64,000 nt of DNA from Roseomonas sp. KE0001 (GTDB lineage: Bacteria; Pseudomonadota; Alphaproteobacteria; Acetobacterales; Acetobacteraceae), in NCBI RefSeq assembly GCF_016107285.1, contig NZ_RCVQ01000009.1:1-64000 (forward strand), written 5' to 3'. How positions within the stretch are numbered: the first letter of the stretch is position 1; each line of letters starts with the position of its first letter. The translations under genes and the position numbers were made by a program. A model generated the notes under the pieces. The model was not told the DNA's origin, made no database searches, and worked only from the letters and a program-made list of their open reading frames with translations. Shown piece after piece: positions 42,643 through 53,495 of this stretch.

Positions 42643-43287
42643 TCAATCCGCGTCGGCGAGAGGGCGCCCCAGCGCATGCCGCCAGTGCTGCCAGAGCAGC
42701 CGCGCCGCCAGGGAACGCCAGGGCGTCCATTCCCCGGAGAGAACCAGCAACTGCCTGGAGGCGGGACGGTCCGGGAGGCCCCTGAGGTGCTGAAGGCTGG
42801 CCGCCAGGGCGACATCTCCGTAGGGGAAGATGTCCGCCCGCTGCTCGGCGAACAGCAGGTAGACCTGCGCCGTCCATGGTCCCAGACCGCGTTGCGCCGC
42901 GAGATGAGCCAGCGCCACGTCATCCGCCATGGCCGGAAGGGCATCCAGACGCAGGCTGCCGGACAGGCAGGCAGCCGCCAGGCTGCGCAGGTGCGCCACC
43001 TTGTTGCGCGACAATCCGGCGGCGCGCAGCTGCTCGTCATTCAGTTGGAGGGAGCCTTCCGGGTCCAGGGACTTCGGGAGTGCCGCGTAGCGGCACCAGA
43101 TGGCGCCGGCGGCCCTGTGGCTGATCTGCTGCCCGAAAAGGGTGCGCACGAGGCCGGCGAAGCCCCGCGGGCGCGTTCGCCAGACCAGTGGCCCTGCTTC
43201 GGCCTCGACTCGCAGGAAGGCGGGATCCCGGCGGCACAGCTCGGCGATGCCGCTCCGCGCCCAGGGCGGAATCGGGGTCACACTCAT
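42643..43287 (-). CDS. DNA-3-methyladenine glycosylase II (AlkA-type)
   Basis: A 214-residue HhH-GPD base-excision glycosylase. The helix-hairpin-helix motif is AAQRGLGPWTAQVYLL (about 131-146), and the catalytic aspartate is D158 in IFPYGDVAL. It lacks the N-terminal domain of E. coli AlkA, as is usual for compact bacterial homologues. It removes alkylated purines from DNA. ATG 43287 follows GGAGGG; a longer frame to 43359 overlaps the divergent regulator and is unlikely. No adaptive-response gene (ada) is seen nearby. Confidence 0.88.
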   Translation of the reverse strand: MSVTPIPPWARSGIAELCRRDPAFLRVEAEAGPLVWRTRPRGFAGLVRTLFGQQISHRAAGAIWCRYAALPKSLDPEGSLQLNDEQLRAAGLSRNKVAHLRSLAAACLSGSLRLDALPAMADDVALAHLAAQRGLGPWTAQVYLLFAEQRADIFPYGDVALAASLQHLRGLPDRPASRQLLVLSGEWTPWRSLAARLLWQHWRHALGRPLADAD

Positions 43288-43433
43288 GGCATCCCTCCGA
43301 TGGATGACAGCCGGCGCCTGGGAATACGCATCCCGCCGACGAAGTGAAACGAAGCGCAACAGAGCGCCGGCCGGAAAAAGCCTGTAACATGACAGCCAGG
43401 CAGCGTTGCCATATCACGGTTATGGTCGAAGTC

Positions 43434-44210
43434 ATGGAACCGCCTCCGCATATCCTGGTCGTCGATGACGATCGGGAGATCCGCGACCTCCTCTCGAAGT
43501 TCCTCGAGCGGCAGTCCTGCCGTGTGACCGCCGCCCGCGATGCCCGGGAAGCCCGCCGGCTCTGGCCGCTCGGGCGGTACCATCTGGTGGTGCTGGACCT
43601 GATGCTGCCGGGCGAATCAGGTCTCGACTTCGCGCGCTGGCTGCGAAGCCAGAGCGATGTTCCGATCGTCATGCTGACGGCGATGAGCGAGGAGACGGAC
43701 CGCATTGTCGGCCTCGAGCTCGGCGCCGACGATTATGTGGCCAAGCCGTTCAATCCGCGCGAACTGCTGGCGCGCATCCGGGCCGTGTTGCGCCGCGCCA
43801 GCGGCGAGGGGCTGGGGCAGCAGGAGCCGCCGGCCAAGGCCATCCGCTTCGCCGGCTGGACCCTGGAACCGGCGCGCCGCCGCCTGCTGAACCAGGACGG
43901 CGTGGAAGTCTCGTTGACCGGTGGCGAGTACGAGCTGCTGATGGTCCTGGTGGAGCGGCCGAACCGGGTGCTCACTCGCGATATGCTGATGGACCTGCTG
44001 CGCGGCCGTCAGGCAGGGCCGTTCGACCGCGCCATCGATGTCGCCGTCTCGCGGCTCCGCCGGAAGCTGGAGGATGACGGACGCAATCCGAGCCTGATCA
44101 AGACCGTGCGCGGTGGCGGATATGTCCTGGCGGCGACCGTCGAGAAGCTGGGCGACCGCGGGATGGAGAACAGCCCGGCGCCGACGGGCGATCTGGACAT
44201 GGCCCGTTGA
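43434..44210 (+). CDS. OmpR-family response regulator
   Basis: A 258-residue regulator with a receiver domain (acidic pocket VVDDD at 10-13, phospho-acceptor D55 in VVLDLMLPG, lysine in YVAKPF) and a winged-helix DNA-binding domain (VSLTGGEYELLMVLVERPNRVLTRDMLMDL to VSRLRRKLEDD and IKTVRGGGYVL). ATG 43434 gives the usual N-terminus MEPPPHILVVDDD; ATG 43422 or 43389 are possible. It is followed 46 bp later by its sensor kinase. Signal and targets unknown. Confidence 0.9.
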   Translation: MEPPPHILVVDDDREIRDLLSKFLERQSCRVTAARDAREARRLWPLGRYHLVVLDLMLPGESGLDFARWLRSQSDVPIVMLTAMSEETDRIVGLELGADDYVAKPFNPRELLARIRAVLRRASGEGLGQQEPPAKAIRFAGWTLEPARRRLLNQDGVEVSLTGGEYELLMVLVERPNRVLTRDMLMDLLRGRQAGPFDRAIDVAVSRLRRKLEDDGRNPSLIKTVRGGGYVLAATVEKLGDRGMENSPAPTGDLDMAR

Positions 44211-44256
44211 TCCGGCCCCGTCCCGGACCTGCGAGTCCCGGCTCCGAGAGTCCGGG

Positions 44257-45600
44257 GTGATCCGCCGTCTGCTGCCCCGCAGCCTGGCGGGCCGGACCGC
44301 CTTCTTCCTGACGCTGGCCCTGATGGCGGTGCAGGCGGCCGGCCTGACGATCCATGCCCTCGATCGCGTCGATCTTCAGCGTTTCGCGCTGTCGCGGGAG
44401 ATCACCGCGCGGGCCGGGGGTGCCTGGAGGGCGGCGATGCTGTCGCCGCCGATGCTGCGCGAGGCCGTGCTCAGCGATCTGGACCTGCCCGTGGGCCTTC
44501 AGGTCGAGCTTTCGGCCATGCCGGCCGTTCGGCTGGGGATGCCCCGCCCTTCGGCCGCCTCCCTGGAACTGTTCCAGCCGCAGTTCATCATCGGCGCCGC
44601 CCGTGTCACCCGCCCCGTGGATGTGAAGGTGGCGGGGGGCAGCCGGCCCGGCAGCCTTCTGCTCTCCCTGCAACTGCCGGACGGGCCCTGGCTCAATCTT
44701 CGCATGGCCGTTCCGCCGCCCCGGCCCTGGCATTCGCAAACCTTCCTGGTCGCCTTCTTCCTGATGACTGGCGCCGCTCTGGCCCTGATTCTGATCGCCA
44801 CGCGCCGCCTGACCCGCCCTGTCTCGGCGCTGGCGCGGGCCGCCGAGGCCCTCGGCCGCGACGTGAACGCGCCGCCCCTCCCGGAGGAGGGGCCGCTGGA
44901 GGTGGCCACCGCGGCGCGCGCCTTCAACACCATGGCCGAGCGGATCCGCCGCTTCGTCAGCGACCGGACCCAGATGCTGGCCGCCATGGGGCATGATCTG
45001 CGGACCCCGATCACCCGGCTCCGGCTGCGGGCGGAGTTCCTGGAGGATGACGAGCAGCGCCGGAAGATGCTGGCCGACCTGGACGAGATGGAATCCATGG
45101 TCAACGAAACCCTGGCCTTCGCGAGGGACGAGGCCACGGCCGAGCCCTCGGTGCCGCTCGATCTCGCGGCGCTCTGCCGCACCGTGCTCGACGAGGCCGC
45201 CGATGCCAGGCCGGAACTGCCGCCCGAGGCCATCCGCTACGAAGGGCCCGAGCGCCTGCGGATCCGCGGCCGGCCGATCGCCCTCAAGCGCGCTCTCGCC
45301 AATCTTGTCGGAAATGCGCTGAACTACGGAGCGACGGCTTGCATCCGGCTTGAGGCGCCAAGTGAGACCGGAACCCTCCATCTCCGCGTCGAGGACGAGG
45401 GGCCCGGCATTCCGCCCGAATCGCTGGAGGCGGTGTTCCAGCCGTTCCGCCGGCTGGAGGTGAGCCGGAACCGGGAGACCGGTGGCACAGGCCTCGGCCT
45501 GCCCATCGCGCGCAATATCCTCCGCGCCCACGGCGGCGACGTGGTGCTCAGCAACCGCGCCACGGGCGGCATCACCGCCCTGGTGACATTGCCGGCCTGA
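44257..45600 (+). CDS. EnvZ-type sensor histidine kinase
   Basis: A 447-residue kinase: first membrane helix (AFFLTLALMAVQAAGLTIH), a periplasmic domain of about 120 residues, second helix (FLVAFFLMTGAALALILIA), HAMP (RPVSALARAAEALGRD), H-box MGHDLRTPITRLRLRAEFL, N-box ALANLVGNALNYG and G-boxes DEGPGIPPE and GGTGLGLPIA. The H-box GHDLRTPLTR spelling is typical of EnvZ-like kinases. I choose the GTG at 44257 with GAGAG ahead. Partner of the regulator just upstream. Convergent with the DUF6065 gene, 4 bp apart. Confidence 0.9.
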   Translation: MIRRLLPRSLAGRTAFFLTLALMAVQAAGLTIHALDRVDLQRFALSREITARAGGAWRAAMLSPPMLREAVLSDLDLPVGLQVELSAMPAVRLGMPRPSAASLELFQPQFIIGAARVTRPVDVKVAGGSRPGSLLLSLQLPDGPWLNLRMAVPPPRPWHSQTFLVAFFLMTGAALALILIATRRLTRPVSALARAAEALGRDVNAPPLPEEGPLEVATAARAFNTMAERIRRFVSDRTQMLAAMGHDLRTPITRLRLRAEFLEDDEQRRKMLADLDEMESMVNETLAFARDEATAEPSVPLDLAALCRTVLDEAADARPELPPEAIRYEGPERLRIRGRPIALKRALANLVGNALNYGATACIRLEAPSETGTLHLRVEDEGPGIPPESLEAVFQPFRRLEVSRNRETGGTGLGLPIARNILRAHGGDVVLSNRATGGITALVTLPA

Positions 45601-45604
45601 CACT

Positions 45605-46342
45605 CTAGGGAAGGGGCGGGAAGGGCAGTACCCGAGGCTTGGTCATGTGGTCGGCAATGCCCGGCGCACGATGATAATCCTTCTGCCAACCCTTCGCCCG
45701 CTCGGGGCTGCCTTCCTCGTGAAGCGCCTCGTTGAAGGCGCGGCGGCCCTGCCGCCATCCTCGATGAGCCGCCTCCAGCGCGGCGTCCTCGGTGATGGGG
45801 CGGCTTTGCGGCTGGTGCCGGCCGATCAGCCCACGATCGAGCGGGAAGAAGAAGCAGATCGCCTCACCGGCCTCGAAGCGGATGACATGGTCAGGCCGGG
45901 TGAAACGCCAGTTCATGGTGAAGGTCATCGGTGCCCAGTCGGTCTCGACCAGCCCCGACAATGGCATGATGCCATCCTTCGGGCTGTTCGGAGGCCCCGA
46001 CACCCAGAGGCCGATCCCAGGCTCCGTGCGCAGCAGGGCATCGATGGGAAAGGTGAGGATGCCCGAACCGAAATGGCTCATCGGCCGGATGGCGCCACCG
46101 CCCAGCGGGCGAATGACGATGTCGGTCTTGCGGCTTCCGCCATTCCACCACGCCTCGAAGGCCGTGTCGCCGATGACCTCCCAGCCATGGGCATTGGCCA
46201 CGGTCATGGGCAGGCAGCGGTAGGCGAAGCCATTCGGGGTCTCGTCCATCCAGCCCCGCCGGGCGGAGGCGGGGCGCAGGCCCGGGAGGGCGGGGCCTGT
46301 CTGGTAGGCGATGAGCCTGCGGGGCATCTCGTTCACGGACAT
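45605..46342 (-). CDS. DUF6065 family protein
   Basis: A 245-residue cytoplasmic protein without signal or membrane segments. Stretches such as GWMDETPNGFAYRCLPMTVANAHGWE, HFGSGILTFPID, SGPPNSPKDGIMPLSGLVETDW and FTMNWRFTRPDHVIRFEAGE are those of a family I recall as DUF6065. Function not known. Convergent with the sensor kinase, and read leftward from 46342 after the gltX stop region at 46393. Confidence 0.75.
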   Translation of the reverse strand: MSVNEMPRRLIAYQTGPALPGLRPASARRGWMDETPNGFAYRCLPMTVANAHGWEVIGDTAFEAWWNGGSRKTDIVIRPLGGGAIRPMSHFGSGILTFPIDALLRTEPGIGLWVSGPPNSPKDGIMPLSGLVETDWAPMTFTMNWRFTRPDHVIRFEAGEAICFFFPLDRGLIGRHQPQSRPITEDAALEAAHRGWRQGRRAFNEALHEEGSPERAKGWQKDYHRAPGIADHMTKPRVLPFPPLP

Positions 46343-46392
46343 GCCCGCAGGATGGATCGCCCCGGCTTAAGATCCGGTATCCCTGTGCCGTC

Positions 46393-47799
46393 TCAGCCCT
46401 CGTCGCCCGCCGCCGCCAGCATGCGGGAGACGGATTCCGCGCGGCCCAGCGCGAGGAGCACCGCGTCGATGGGCGGAGACTGCGTGCTGCCGGTCAGCGC
46501 CGCGCGCAGCGGCTGCGCCACGGCGCCGAGCTTGAGGCCCTTCACCTCGGCATAGTCCCGCAGCCACTTGTCCAGGTCGGCGCGTTCCCAGGGCGCATCG
46601 GTGAGGAAGATCGCGAGATCCTTCAGCCGCGCCTTCGCCTCGTCGGTCAGCAATGCCGCGGCCTTGGCTTCCATCGTCAGCGGCTGGCTGGCGACGGCGA
46701 AGGCCGCCATGTCGGCCGCCTCGACCAGGGTGCGGGCGCGCGGGAGGATATCGGGCATCAGCAGGCGGACGCGCTCGGCGCCTTCGGTGCCGAAGCTGAT
46801 CGAGGGCCGGTGCGCGAGGATCTCCAGCACCTTGCCGGCCACGGCCCCGGCGTCCATCTGCCGCAGATACTGGGCGTTCAGATGCGTCAGCTTGGCATAG
46901 TCCATCCGGCTCGGGGCGCGGCCGACATCCTTCAGGTCGAAGAGCGCGATGGCCCGTTCCCGGGGCACGAACTCCTCGTCGCCATGGCCCCATCCCAGGC
47001 GCAGCAGGTAGTTGCAGACCGCCTCCGGCAGGAAGCCCTGATCCCGGAACTCCAGCGCCCCTACGGCGCCATGCCGCTTGGACAGCTTGGCGCCATCGGC
47101 GCCATGGATCAGCGGAATATGGGCGAAGTGCGGCCGGCGCCAGCCCATGGCGTCATAGACCATGACCTGGCGGAAGGTATTGGTCAGGTGGTCGTCACCC
47201 CGGATGACATGGGTGATGTCCATGTCATGGTCGTCGACGACGACGGCGTGCAGATAGGTCGGCGTTCCATCGGAGCGCAGGATGATCATGTCATCCAGCT
47301 CGCCGTTCTGCACCCGGACCTCGCCCTGGACCAGGTCCTGGATCACCGTCTCGCCCTCGCGCGGCGCCTTGACGCGAATGACGGGCCGGACGCCGGCCGG
47401 CGCCTCGGCCGGGTCGCGGTCGCGCCAGCGGCCATCATAGCGAGGCGGGCGGCCCTCGGCGGCGGCCTTCTCCCGCATCTGCGCCAGCTCCTCCGGGGTG
47501 CAGAAGCACTGATAGGCCTTGCCAGCCGCCAGCAGCATGCGGGCCACCTCGGCATGCCGGGCTTCCCGCGCGGTCTGCATCACGGGAGGCTCGTCGGGCT
47601 GCAGGCCCAGCCAGTCCAGGCTCTCCAGGATCTGCCGGACGGCTTCCGGGGTGGAGCGCTGACGATCCGTGTCCTCGATGCGCAGGAGGTACTGGCCGCC
47701 GTGATGGCGGGCAAAGAGGAAGTTGAAGAGAGCGGTGCGGGCTCCCCCGATGTGCAGATACCCGGTCGGGGAAGGGGCGAAACGGGTGCGTACGGTCAT
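46393..47799 (-). CDS. gltX: Glutamyl-tRNA synthetase
   Basis: A 468-residue class I synthetase that charges tRNA-Glu (and in alphaproteobacteria usually tRNA-Gln as well, when glnS is absent). The HIGH motif is [16 protein letters not shown] near residue 16, and the KMSKS loop is [11 protein letters not shown] near 244. I place the start at ATG 47799, giving [19 protein letters not shown], with AAGGAA ahead. Divergent from comEC. Confidence 0.96.
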   Translation of the reverse strand: MTVRTRFAPSPTGYLHIGGARTALFNFLFARHHGGQYLLRIEDTDRQRSTPEAVRQILESLDWLGLQPDEPPVMQTAREARHAEVARMLLAAGKAYQCFCTPEELAQMREKAAAEGRPPRYDGRWRDRDPAEAPAGVRPVIRVKAPREGETVIQDLVQGEVRVQNGELDDMIILRSDGTPTYLHAVVVDDHDMDITHVIRGDDHLTNTFRQVMVYDAMGWRRPHFAHIPLIHGADGAKLSKRHGAVGALEFRDQGFLPEAVCNYLLRLGWGHGDEEFVPRERAIALFDLKDVGRAPSRMDYAKLTHLNAQYLRQMDAGAVAGKVLEILAHRPSISFGTEGAERVRLLMPDILPRARTLVEAADMAAFAVASQPLTMEAKAAALLTDEAKARLKDLAIFLTDAPWERADLDKWLRDYAEVKGLKLGAVAQPLRAALTGSTQSPPIDAVLLALGRAESVSRMLAAAGDEG

Positions 47800-47874
47800 G
47801 GCTCGGTCAATTCCTTCAGGCCGTCCTTCTAGCACCGCCGCCTTCCGCTGTAGAGTGCGCGCCATGGTTGAAGA

Positions 47875-50118
47875 ATGGCCCTAGATCTTAATCCTGAAAT
47901 CCTGCCCGGCCCGGACTCCGATCGGCTCCGGCCAGGCCTGCTCGCGCGCGGGATGAACATGCTCGCCGTCATCCTTCAGCAGGAGTGGCGCGCCTTCCCC
48001 CTCTGGCTGCCGGTGGGCATGGGGGCCGGTATCGTCGGCTATTTCGCGCGGTCCACGGAGCCCGCGCGGGCCGTTCTCCTGCTGCCGCCCCTTGTGGCGC
48101 TTCTCCTGCTTGCTCTCCGGCGGCATCCGGCCTGGGCATGGCCCGCCGCCCTGGGTCTCATGATCACCACGGGCTATGCCGTCGCGGCCTGGCACGCCAG
48201 CGCGCTTCCGGCGCCCCTCACGCTCCCCGGCAAGGCGGTCATCGTCACGGGCAGTGTCGAGACCGTGCAGACCCTGCCGCAAGGACTTCGTGTCACCCTC
48301 TCCGGCGTGATGCTGGATGAAGGGCCAGGGACCCTGCCGCGCGACATCCGCCTGCGGCTGCGGAAGGACGATCCCCTCCACCCCTCCCCAGGGGACCGGC
48401 TGCGGGTGCGGGCCCTGCTGCGCGCCCCTTCCGCCCCCGCCTATCCGGGGGCCTGGGACTTCCAGCGCGACGCCTACTTCTCGGGCCTTGGCGGCTCGGG
48501 CTTCGCCATCGGGTCGGCGGAGCGGCTGCAGGAGGCGGATCGGGCACCGGTCTTCGCCACCCTGCGGGCCAGCATGGAGCAGCGGGTGGTCACCGCCTTG
48601 CCGGGGTCCGTGGGCGCCATCGCGGCGGCCCTGATCACGGGAGGACAGAGCGCCATCGCACCGGATGCCATGGCGGCGATGCGGGACTCCGGTCTGGCCC
48701 ATCTGCTGTCGGTGTCGGGCCTGCACATCGCCATCGTGATGGGGCTGGGATTCGGCGTGGCCCGCTGTGCCATCGCGTTCTGGCCCTGGCTCGCGCTGCG
48801 CCATGACGGCAGGCTGCTGGCGGCGCCGGCCGCCCTCCTGCTGGGCCTGGGCTATCTGGCCCTGACGGGGTTCCAGGTTCCGATGCAGCGCAGCTTCGCC
48901 TCGGCGGCCCTGATGACGCTGGCCGTCCTGCTGGGCCGCCGCGTCTTCTCCATGCGGGCCCTGGCGCTCGGGGCCGTGGCGGTGATGCTGATCCAGCCGG
49001 CGGCCGTGCTGGGCCCCTCCTTCCAGATGAGCTTCGCCGCGGTCATGGCCCTGGTCGCGGGTGCGGAAGCGACGGCCGGCTGGATGACCCGCTGGCGACG
49101 CAGCGCCGAATGGTGGCGACGACCCCTTCTGATTCTCATGGGCTCGGTGCTGACCTCGGTTCTGGCGACGCTGGCCACGCTGCCCTTCGGCCTGTTCCAT
49201 TTCGGCCGCATCCAGTTCTATGGCGTCGTCGCCAACATGCTCGCCGTGCCGGTGACCTCCTTTCTCATCATGCCCGCCGCCCTGGCCGCGGCCGCGCTGA
49301 TGCCGCTGCATCTCGAAAGCTGGCCGCTGGCGGTGATGGGATGGGGCGTGGAGGTCGTGCTGTGGGTCGCGCGCACGGTCGCCAGCTGGCCGGGCGCGGC
49401 TCTCCTGGCCCGCCCCATGCCGGCCTGGGCCCTGGCCCTGACGAGTTTCGGCATGATCTGGTTGTGCCTGTGGCGGAGCCGCTGGCGCTGCCTTGGCCTT
49501 CCGCTGATCGCCACCGGCCTGTGCGCTTCCTTCTGGACCGCGCCGCCGGACGTGCTGGTTTCCGCCGATGCCCGCCTCATCGCCTTTCGTACCGATGGAG
49601 CCGTCGTCCTGCACCGTGCCAGCGGGGCGTCGAATTTCATCCGTGACAGCTGGCTTCGGGGCTGGGGAGAAGACGAAGCCGAGCCCTATTCCGACAAAAC
49701 CGCCGGTGATGACGCGCTCCTGCCATGCGCCGGCCTGATCTGCCGGTTTCAGCCGCGGGAAGGAAGCAGGGCGGCGTTGCTGCTGAAGCCGGCCCGGACC
49801 CGCCGTGGCGAGACGGCGCCGCCGGTGACAGCCGCTCCGGCTTGCGGCCAGGAGGCGGCCGTACTGATCTCCCCCGAGCCCATCCGGGGCCGCTGCGAGG
49901 GCCTTCCGGTCGTCGACCGCTTCAGCGTCTGGCGCGACGGATCGCACGCCATCTGGCTGGAGCCTGGTGGAGCGCGCATCCTCTCGGACCGTGAATGGCG
50001 CGGCGACCGCCCCTGGGTTCCCAGGCCGCCTCGCCCGGCCTGGGAACGGCGCCAGGAGAACAAGCCCCTGGGCGTCAGTAGCGCCGAAGCAGACCGATCA
50101 GGCGCCCCTGGACCTTGA
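47875..50118 (+). CDS. comEC: ComEC/Rec2-type DNA uptake channel
   Basis: A 747-residue polytopic protein: N-terminal DUF4131-like region, then the Competence domain with the motif [36 protein letters not shown] and a series of helices. The C-terminal metallo-beta-lactamase domain of Bacillus ComEC is lacking: residues from about 550 show no HxHxDH motif. This is usual in alphaproteobacterial homologues. It would carry DNA across the inner membrane in transformation. ATG 47875, divergent from gltX with a 75-bp spacer. The 3' end overlaps the convergent lexA gene by 44 bp. Confidence 0.88.
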   Translation: MALDLNPEILPGPDSDRLRPGLLARGMNMLAVILQQEWRAFPLWLPVGMGAGIVGYFARSTEPARAVLLLPPLVALLLLALRRHPAWAWPAALGLMITTGYAVAAWHASALPAPLTLPGKAVIVTGSVETVQTLPQGLRVTLSGVMLDEGPGTLPRDIRLRLRKDDPLHPSPGDRLRVRALLRAPSAPAYPGAWDFQRDAYFSGLGGSGFAIGSAERLQEADRAPVFATLRASMEQRVVTALPGSVGAIAAALITGGQSAIAPDAMAAMRDSGLAHLLSVSGLHIAIVMGLGFGVARCAIAFWPWLALRHDGRLLAAPAALLLGLGYLALTGFQVPMQRSFASAALMTLAVLLGRRVFSMRALALGAVAVMLIQPAAVLGPSFQMSFAAVMALVAGAEATAGWMTRWRRSAEWWRRPLLILMGSVLTSVLATLATLPFGLFHFGRIQFYGVVANMLAVPVTSFLIMPAALAAAALMPLHLESWPLAVMGWGVEVVLWVARTVASWPGAALLARPMPAWALALTSFGMIWLCLWRSRWRCLGLPLIATGLCASFWTAPPDVLVSADARLIAFRTDGAVVLHRASGASNFIRDSWLRGWGEDEAEPYSDKTAGDDALLPCAGLICRFQPREGSRAALLLKPARTRRGETAPPVTAAPACGQEAAVLISPEPIRGRCEGLPVVDRFSVWRDGSHAIWLEPGGARILSDREWRGDRPWVPRPPRPAWERRQENKPLGVSSAEADRSGAPGP

Positions 50119-50824
50119 CCCGGTCGGGTCCGAAGATACGTGTCTCGTAGCGCGGATTGGCGGCTTCGAGCGCGATCGAGTTGCCCTTGCGCCGGAGGCG
50201 CTTCAACGTCACCTCGGCGTCGTCGACCAGGGCCACCACGATGGATCCGCTATCGGCCGTCTCGTCACGGCGGATGACGACCGTGTCGCCATCCAGGATG
50301 CCGGCCCCCTCCATCGAATCACCGGCGACCTCCAGAGCATAGTGCTCGCCGTTCCCGAGCAGGGCGGTGGGCACCTCGACACTGGTCCCCTGGTCGCGCA
50401 GGGCCTCGATCGGCTGGCCGGCGGCGATGCGGCCATAGAGCGGCAGGTGCACCGCGGCCGCGTCGGAGGCGCGCGGGACGCCGGGCAGATTGGAGGCGAA
50501 ATTGCCGCGGATGACATTGGGTGAGAAGGCCGGGGGCGAGAAGGCCGGGCGCGGCGCCTCCGCCCGCGCCGCAGCGGGTTCGGCCGCCATGCGCGGTCCG
50601 GCCATCGCGCTCTCGGGAAGGCGAATGACCTCAAGGGCACGCGCGCGGTGGGCGCGCCGCCGCAGGAAGCCACGTTCCTCCAGGGCCGTGATCAGGCGGT
50701 GGATCCCCGACTTGGAGCGCAGCTTGAGGGCCTCCTTCATCTCCTCGAAGGAGGGAGAGAAGCCGGTGTCCCGGAGATGCCGGTCGATGAACATCAGCAA
50801 CTCGTGCTGCTTGCGCGTCAGCAT
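50075..50824 (-). CDS. lexA: LexA SOS repressor
   Basis: A 249-residue repressor-protease. Winged-helix DNA-binding domain at 1-65 ([34 protein letters not shown]), a variable linker, and the S24 domain with self-cleavage Ala-Gly in [11 protein letters not shown], catalytic S170 ([13 protein letters not shown]) and K208 ([10 protein letters not shown]). The ATG is at 50824. The linker (about 80-120) is longer than in E. coli. An SOS box sits 57-71 bp upstream, so autoregulation is expected. Overlaps comEC at the 3' end. Confidence 0.97.
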   Translation of the reverse strand: MLTRKQHELLMFIDRHLRDTGFSPSFEEMKEALKLRSKSGIHRLITALEERGFLRRRAHRARALEVIRLPESAMAGPRMAAEPAAARAEAPRPAFSPPAFSPNVIRGNFASNLPGVPRASDAAAVHLPLYGRIAAGQPIEALRDQGTSVEVPTALLGNGEHYALEVAGDSMEGAGILDGDTVVIRRDETADSGSIVVALVDDAEVTLKRLRRKGNSIALEAANPRYETRIFGPDRVKVQGRLIGLLRRY

Positions 50825-50880
50825 AGGGCGGCTCCCGGAACCAGAGGGGCGGCAGCGAACAAAGCGCGACCGTCCACGAT

Positions 50881-50895
50881 GTTCTACGAAAGTTC
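50881..50895 (-). promoter_or_regulatory. Alphaproteobacterial LexA box
   Basis: GTTC-TACGAAA-GTTC on the plus strand, a perfect match to the alphaproteobacterial SOS box GTTC-N7-GTTC, placed 57-71 bp upstream of the lexA start. Expected to be bound by LexA to control its own gene. Confidence 0.88.
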
Positions 50896-50974
50896 CGCAT
50901 TCGCGGTCAACGGGCAAATGCCCTGAAATCCGAGGCTTGGCTGAATTTCTGAAGGATCCGCGCAGTTGCCCGGC

Positions 50975-52183
50975 TCAGATCCCGAACTCGTCCAGCACCA
51001 GCACCTCGACCATCGCGCCGGCTTGCAGGGCCGGCGTATGCGGCGGGCGCCGCAGCAGGCCGCCGGAAGCGGAGAGGGTTCGCAGCATGGAACTGTCCTG
51101 CCGCGATGCCGCCTGCGCGATCAACCGGCCTTCCCCGTCGCGGGACAGATCCGCGCGCATATAGTCCTCGCGCCGGTCATTCGCGGGAAGATCGTCCGCC
51201 AGCATGGCCATCCGGAAGGGAGGGGCGGCCGCCGGCAGGCCGGACAGGACCATCGTCGCCGGCCACAGGAACAGCAGCGCGCAGACAATGGCCGAGACCG
51301 GATTTCCCGGAAGCCCCAGCAGCGGCGTGCCCGCCAGATGGCCCCAGATGAGTGGCTTGCCCGGCCGCATGGCGATCTTCCAGAAGTCGAGGCGGAAGCC
51401 ATGGGGCTCCAGGGCGGGCTGGATCAGGTCATGCTCGCCGACGCTGGCGCCCCCGGTGGTGACCAGGATGTCGCAAACCCTGGCGGCATCGACAGCCGCC
51501 CGGCCGATGGCCTCGCGATCATCCCCGGCGATGGGCAGGATCAACGGTGCTCCACCGCCGGCGCGGACCAGCGCGGCGAGGGCATGGGCATTGGATGAGA
51601 CAATCCCACCCGCCGGCACCGGCTCGCCCGGCAGCACGATCTCGTCTCCCGTCGCCAGGATGGCGATGCGCGGTGCCCGATGCACCGTGAGCCAGGCGTG
51701 ATTCGATGCCGCCGCGAGTCCGATATCCCGCGCGGAAAGGCGACGGCCGGGCGTCAGGAGGACATCGCCGGTGCGGAAATCCAGCCCCGCCTCGCGAATC
51801 CACCGGCCCTTCCGGGGCGCTTCGCGCATCCGCACCTGGCCGTCCAGGACCTCCGCATCCTCCTGCAACAGGATGGTATCGGCGCCGGGGGGCAGCAGAC
51901 CGCCGGTGAAGATGCGGATCGCCTCGCCGGGTCCGATCCTGCCCTGATAGGGATGCCCGGCTGGCGCCGCGCCGATCACCCGCAGCATGCCGCCTTCCCG
52001 CGCATCCTCGGAGCGCAGGGCATAGCCGTCCATGGCGGAGACATCGGCCGGCGGCTGGGTCAGCCGGGCGACGACCGCCGCCGCCAGCACGCGCCCCCAG
52101 CCCTCGGCCAGCGCCACCGTTTCCGCGCCGGTCGGCCGCAGGCCGGCCAGGATGCGGCCCCGCGCCTCCTCGACCGAGATCAC
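50975..52183 (-). CDS. moeA: Molybdopterin molybdenumtransferase MoeA
   Basis: A 402-residue enzyme inserting molybdate into adenylylated molybdopterin. Family landmarks are [45 protein letters not shown], the MoCF motif [15 protein letters not shown] and [17 protein letters not shown]. The GTG at 52183 overlaps the moaC stop as GTGA. End of the trp-moa transcript. Molybdenum cofactor would serve enzymes such as the BisC-like oxidoreductase at 25.9 kb. Confidence 0.95.
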   Translation of the reverse strand: MISVEEARGRILAGLRPTGAETVALAEGWGRVLAAAVVARLTQPPADVSAMDGYALRSEDAREGGMLRVIGAAPAGHPYQGRIGPGEAIRIFTGGLLPPGADTILLQEDAEVLDGQVRMREAPRKGRWIREAGLDFRTGDVLLTPGRRLSARDIGLAAASNHAWLTVHRAPRIAILATGDEIVLPGEPVPAGGIVSSNAHALAALVRAGGGAPLILPIAGDDREAIGRAAVDAARVCDILVTTGGASVGEHDLIQPALEPHGFRLDFWKIAMRPGKPLIWGHLAGTPLLGLPGNPVSAIVCALLFLWPATMVLSGLPAAAPPFRMAMLADDLPANDRREDYMRADLSRDGEGRLIAQAASRQDSSMLRTLSASGGLLRRPPHTPALQAGAMVEVLVLDEFGI

Positions 52184-52665
52184 GGCGCGGCCTCCCAGCG
52201 TCCCGACCGGCCGCCTTCCTTTCGCATCAGGCCGATGCCCTCGATGGTCATGCCCCGGTCGATCGCCTTGCACATGTCATAGACCGTAAGGGCCGCGACG
52301 CTCACCGCCGTCAGCGCCTCCATCTCCACGCCCGTCGGGCCGGTGGTCTTGACCTCCGCCTCGATCAGCAGGCTCGTCTCCCCCTCGGGCCGCAAGTCCA
52401 TCCGCACCGATGACAGGGCCAGCGGGTGGCAGAGGGGGATCAGGTCGGCCGTCCGCTTGGCGGCCATGATCCCGGCCAGACGGGCCACGCCCAGCACGTC
52501 GCCCTTGCTCATCCGTCCCGCGCCGATGGCGGCCAGGGTCTCGGCGGCCATCCGGACGCAGCCGCGCGCGAGCGCGATCCGCACGGTGTCGGACTTGGCC
52601 GAGACATCGACCATGACGGCCCGGCCCTCCGGGTCGAAATGGGTCAGGGCGGGCGGGGGCGGCAT
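52180..52665 (-). CDS. moaC: Cyclic pyranopterin monophosphate synthase MoaC
   Basis: A 161-residue enzyme that converts the MoaA product to cyclic pyranopterin monophosphate, the first step of molybdenum cofactor synthesis. Recognisable are [41 protein letters not shown] and [29 protein letters not shown]. The start ATG overlaps the trpC stop by one base (TGATG), and the end overlaps moeA. Confidence 0.96.
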   Translation of the reverse strand: MPPPPALTHFDPEGRAVMVDVSAKSDTVRIALARGCVRMAAETLAAIGAGRMSKGDVLGVARLAGIMAAKRTADLIPLCHPLALSSVRMDLRPEGETSLLIEAEVKTTGPTGVEMEALTAVSVAALTVYDMCKAIDRGMTIEGIGLMRKEGGRSGRWEAAP

Positions 52666-53471
52666 CAGGCCTGGACCATGGCGCGGGCGGCCGCGGCGAC
52701 ATCCGCCTGGCGCAGCAGATGCTCGCCCACCAGAATGCAGCGGGCGCCCGCCGCCGCCATGCGGCGGACATCGGCTGCGTCGCGCAGTCCGCTCTCGGCG
52801 ACCGGGATGCGATCGGGCGGGATCAGCGGAACCAGCTCCTCCGCCGTCGCCAGATCGGTCTTCAGGCTCCGCAGATTCCGGTTGTTCACGCCGATCAGCT
52901 GGGTGCGGAGGCCGAGCGCCCGTTCCAGCTCGTAGCGGTCGTGCACCTCGGCGAGAACCGCCATGTCCAGGCTGCGCGCGGCGTCCTCCAGCTCTCTGGC
53001 CTGTTCGTCGGACAGGGCGGCCAGGATCAGCAGGATGCAGTCCGCGCCCATCGCCCGTGCTTCGAACACCTGATAGGGGTCGATCATGAAGTCCTTGCGC
53101 AGCACCGGCAGTCCGCAGGCCCCGCGCGCCATGACCAGATCGGCCGGGCTGCCCTGGAAGTGGGGGCCATCGGTCAGTACCGACAGGCAGGCCGCCCCGG
53201 CGGACTCGTAGGCCCTGGCCAGGCCGACCGGATCGAAGGGATCGCGGATCAGGCCGCCGGAGGGCGAGGCCTTCTTGATCTCGGCGATCAGGCCGATGCG
53301 CCCCTCCGCGACCGCCGCGAACAGCGCGCCCGTGAAGTCGCGCGGCTTGCCCACGTCACGCACGCGCCCCTCCAGTTCGGAAAGCGGCGTGCTGGCCGCC
53401 CGCTCGCGGATCTCCGACGTCTTGTCGGAGAGGATGCGCAGCAGGGTGTCGGGCAGGGCCTCGGTGTTCAT
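52665..53471 (-). CDS. trpC: Indole-3-glycerol phosphate synthase
   Basis: A 268-residue TIM-barrel enzyme closing the indole ring in tryptophan synthesis. Active-site segments are [21 protein letters not shown] near 82, [39 protein letters not shown] and [11 protein letters not shown]. Unfused to trpF. It lies 80 bp after trpD, the longest gap in the trpD-to-moeA segment, and that gap contains a 12-bp tandem repeat. Overlaps moaC by one base. Confidence 0.97.
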   Translation of the reverse strand: MNTEALPDTLLRILSDKTSEIRERAASTPLSELEGRVRDVGKPRDFTGALFAAVAEGRIGLIAEIKKASPSGGLIRDPFDPVGLARAYESAGAACLSVLTDGPHFQGSPADLVMARGACGLPVLRKDFMIDPYQVFEARAMGADCILLILAALSDEQARELEDAARSLDMAVLAEVHDRYELERALGLRTQLIGVNNRNLRSLKTDLATAEELVPLIPPDRIPVAESGLRDAADVRRMAAAGARCILVGEHLLRQADVAAAARAMVQA

Positions 53472-53495
53472 GGGGCTTTCCTCGAAGGCGGATGT

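Noticed and set aside
42589-45607. 10-bp inverted repeat TAGAGTGTCA / TGACACTCTA flanking the alkA and two-component genes
   Set aside because: Two short copies 3 kb apart without target duplications, integrase or transposase. Consistent with chance; not treated as a mobile element.
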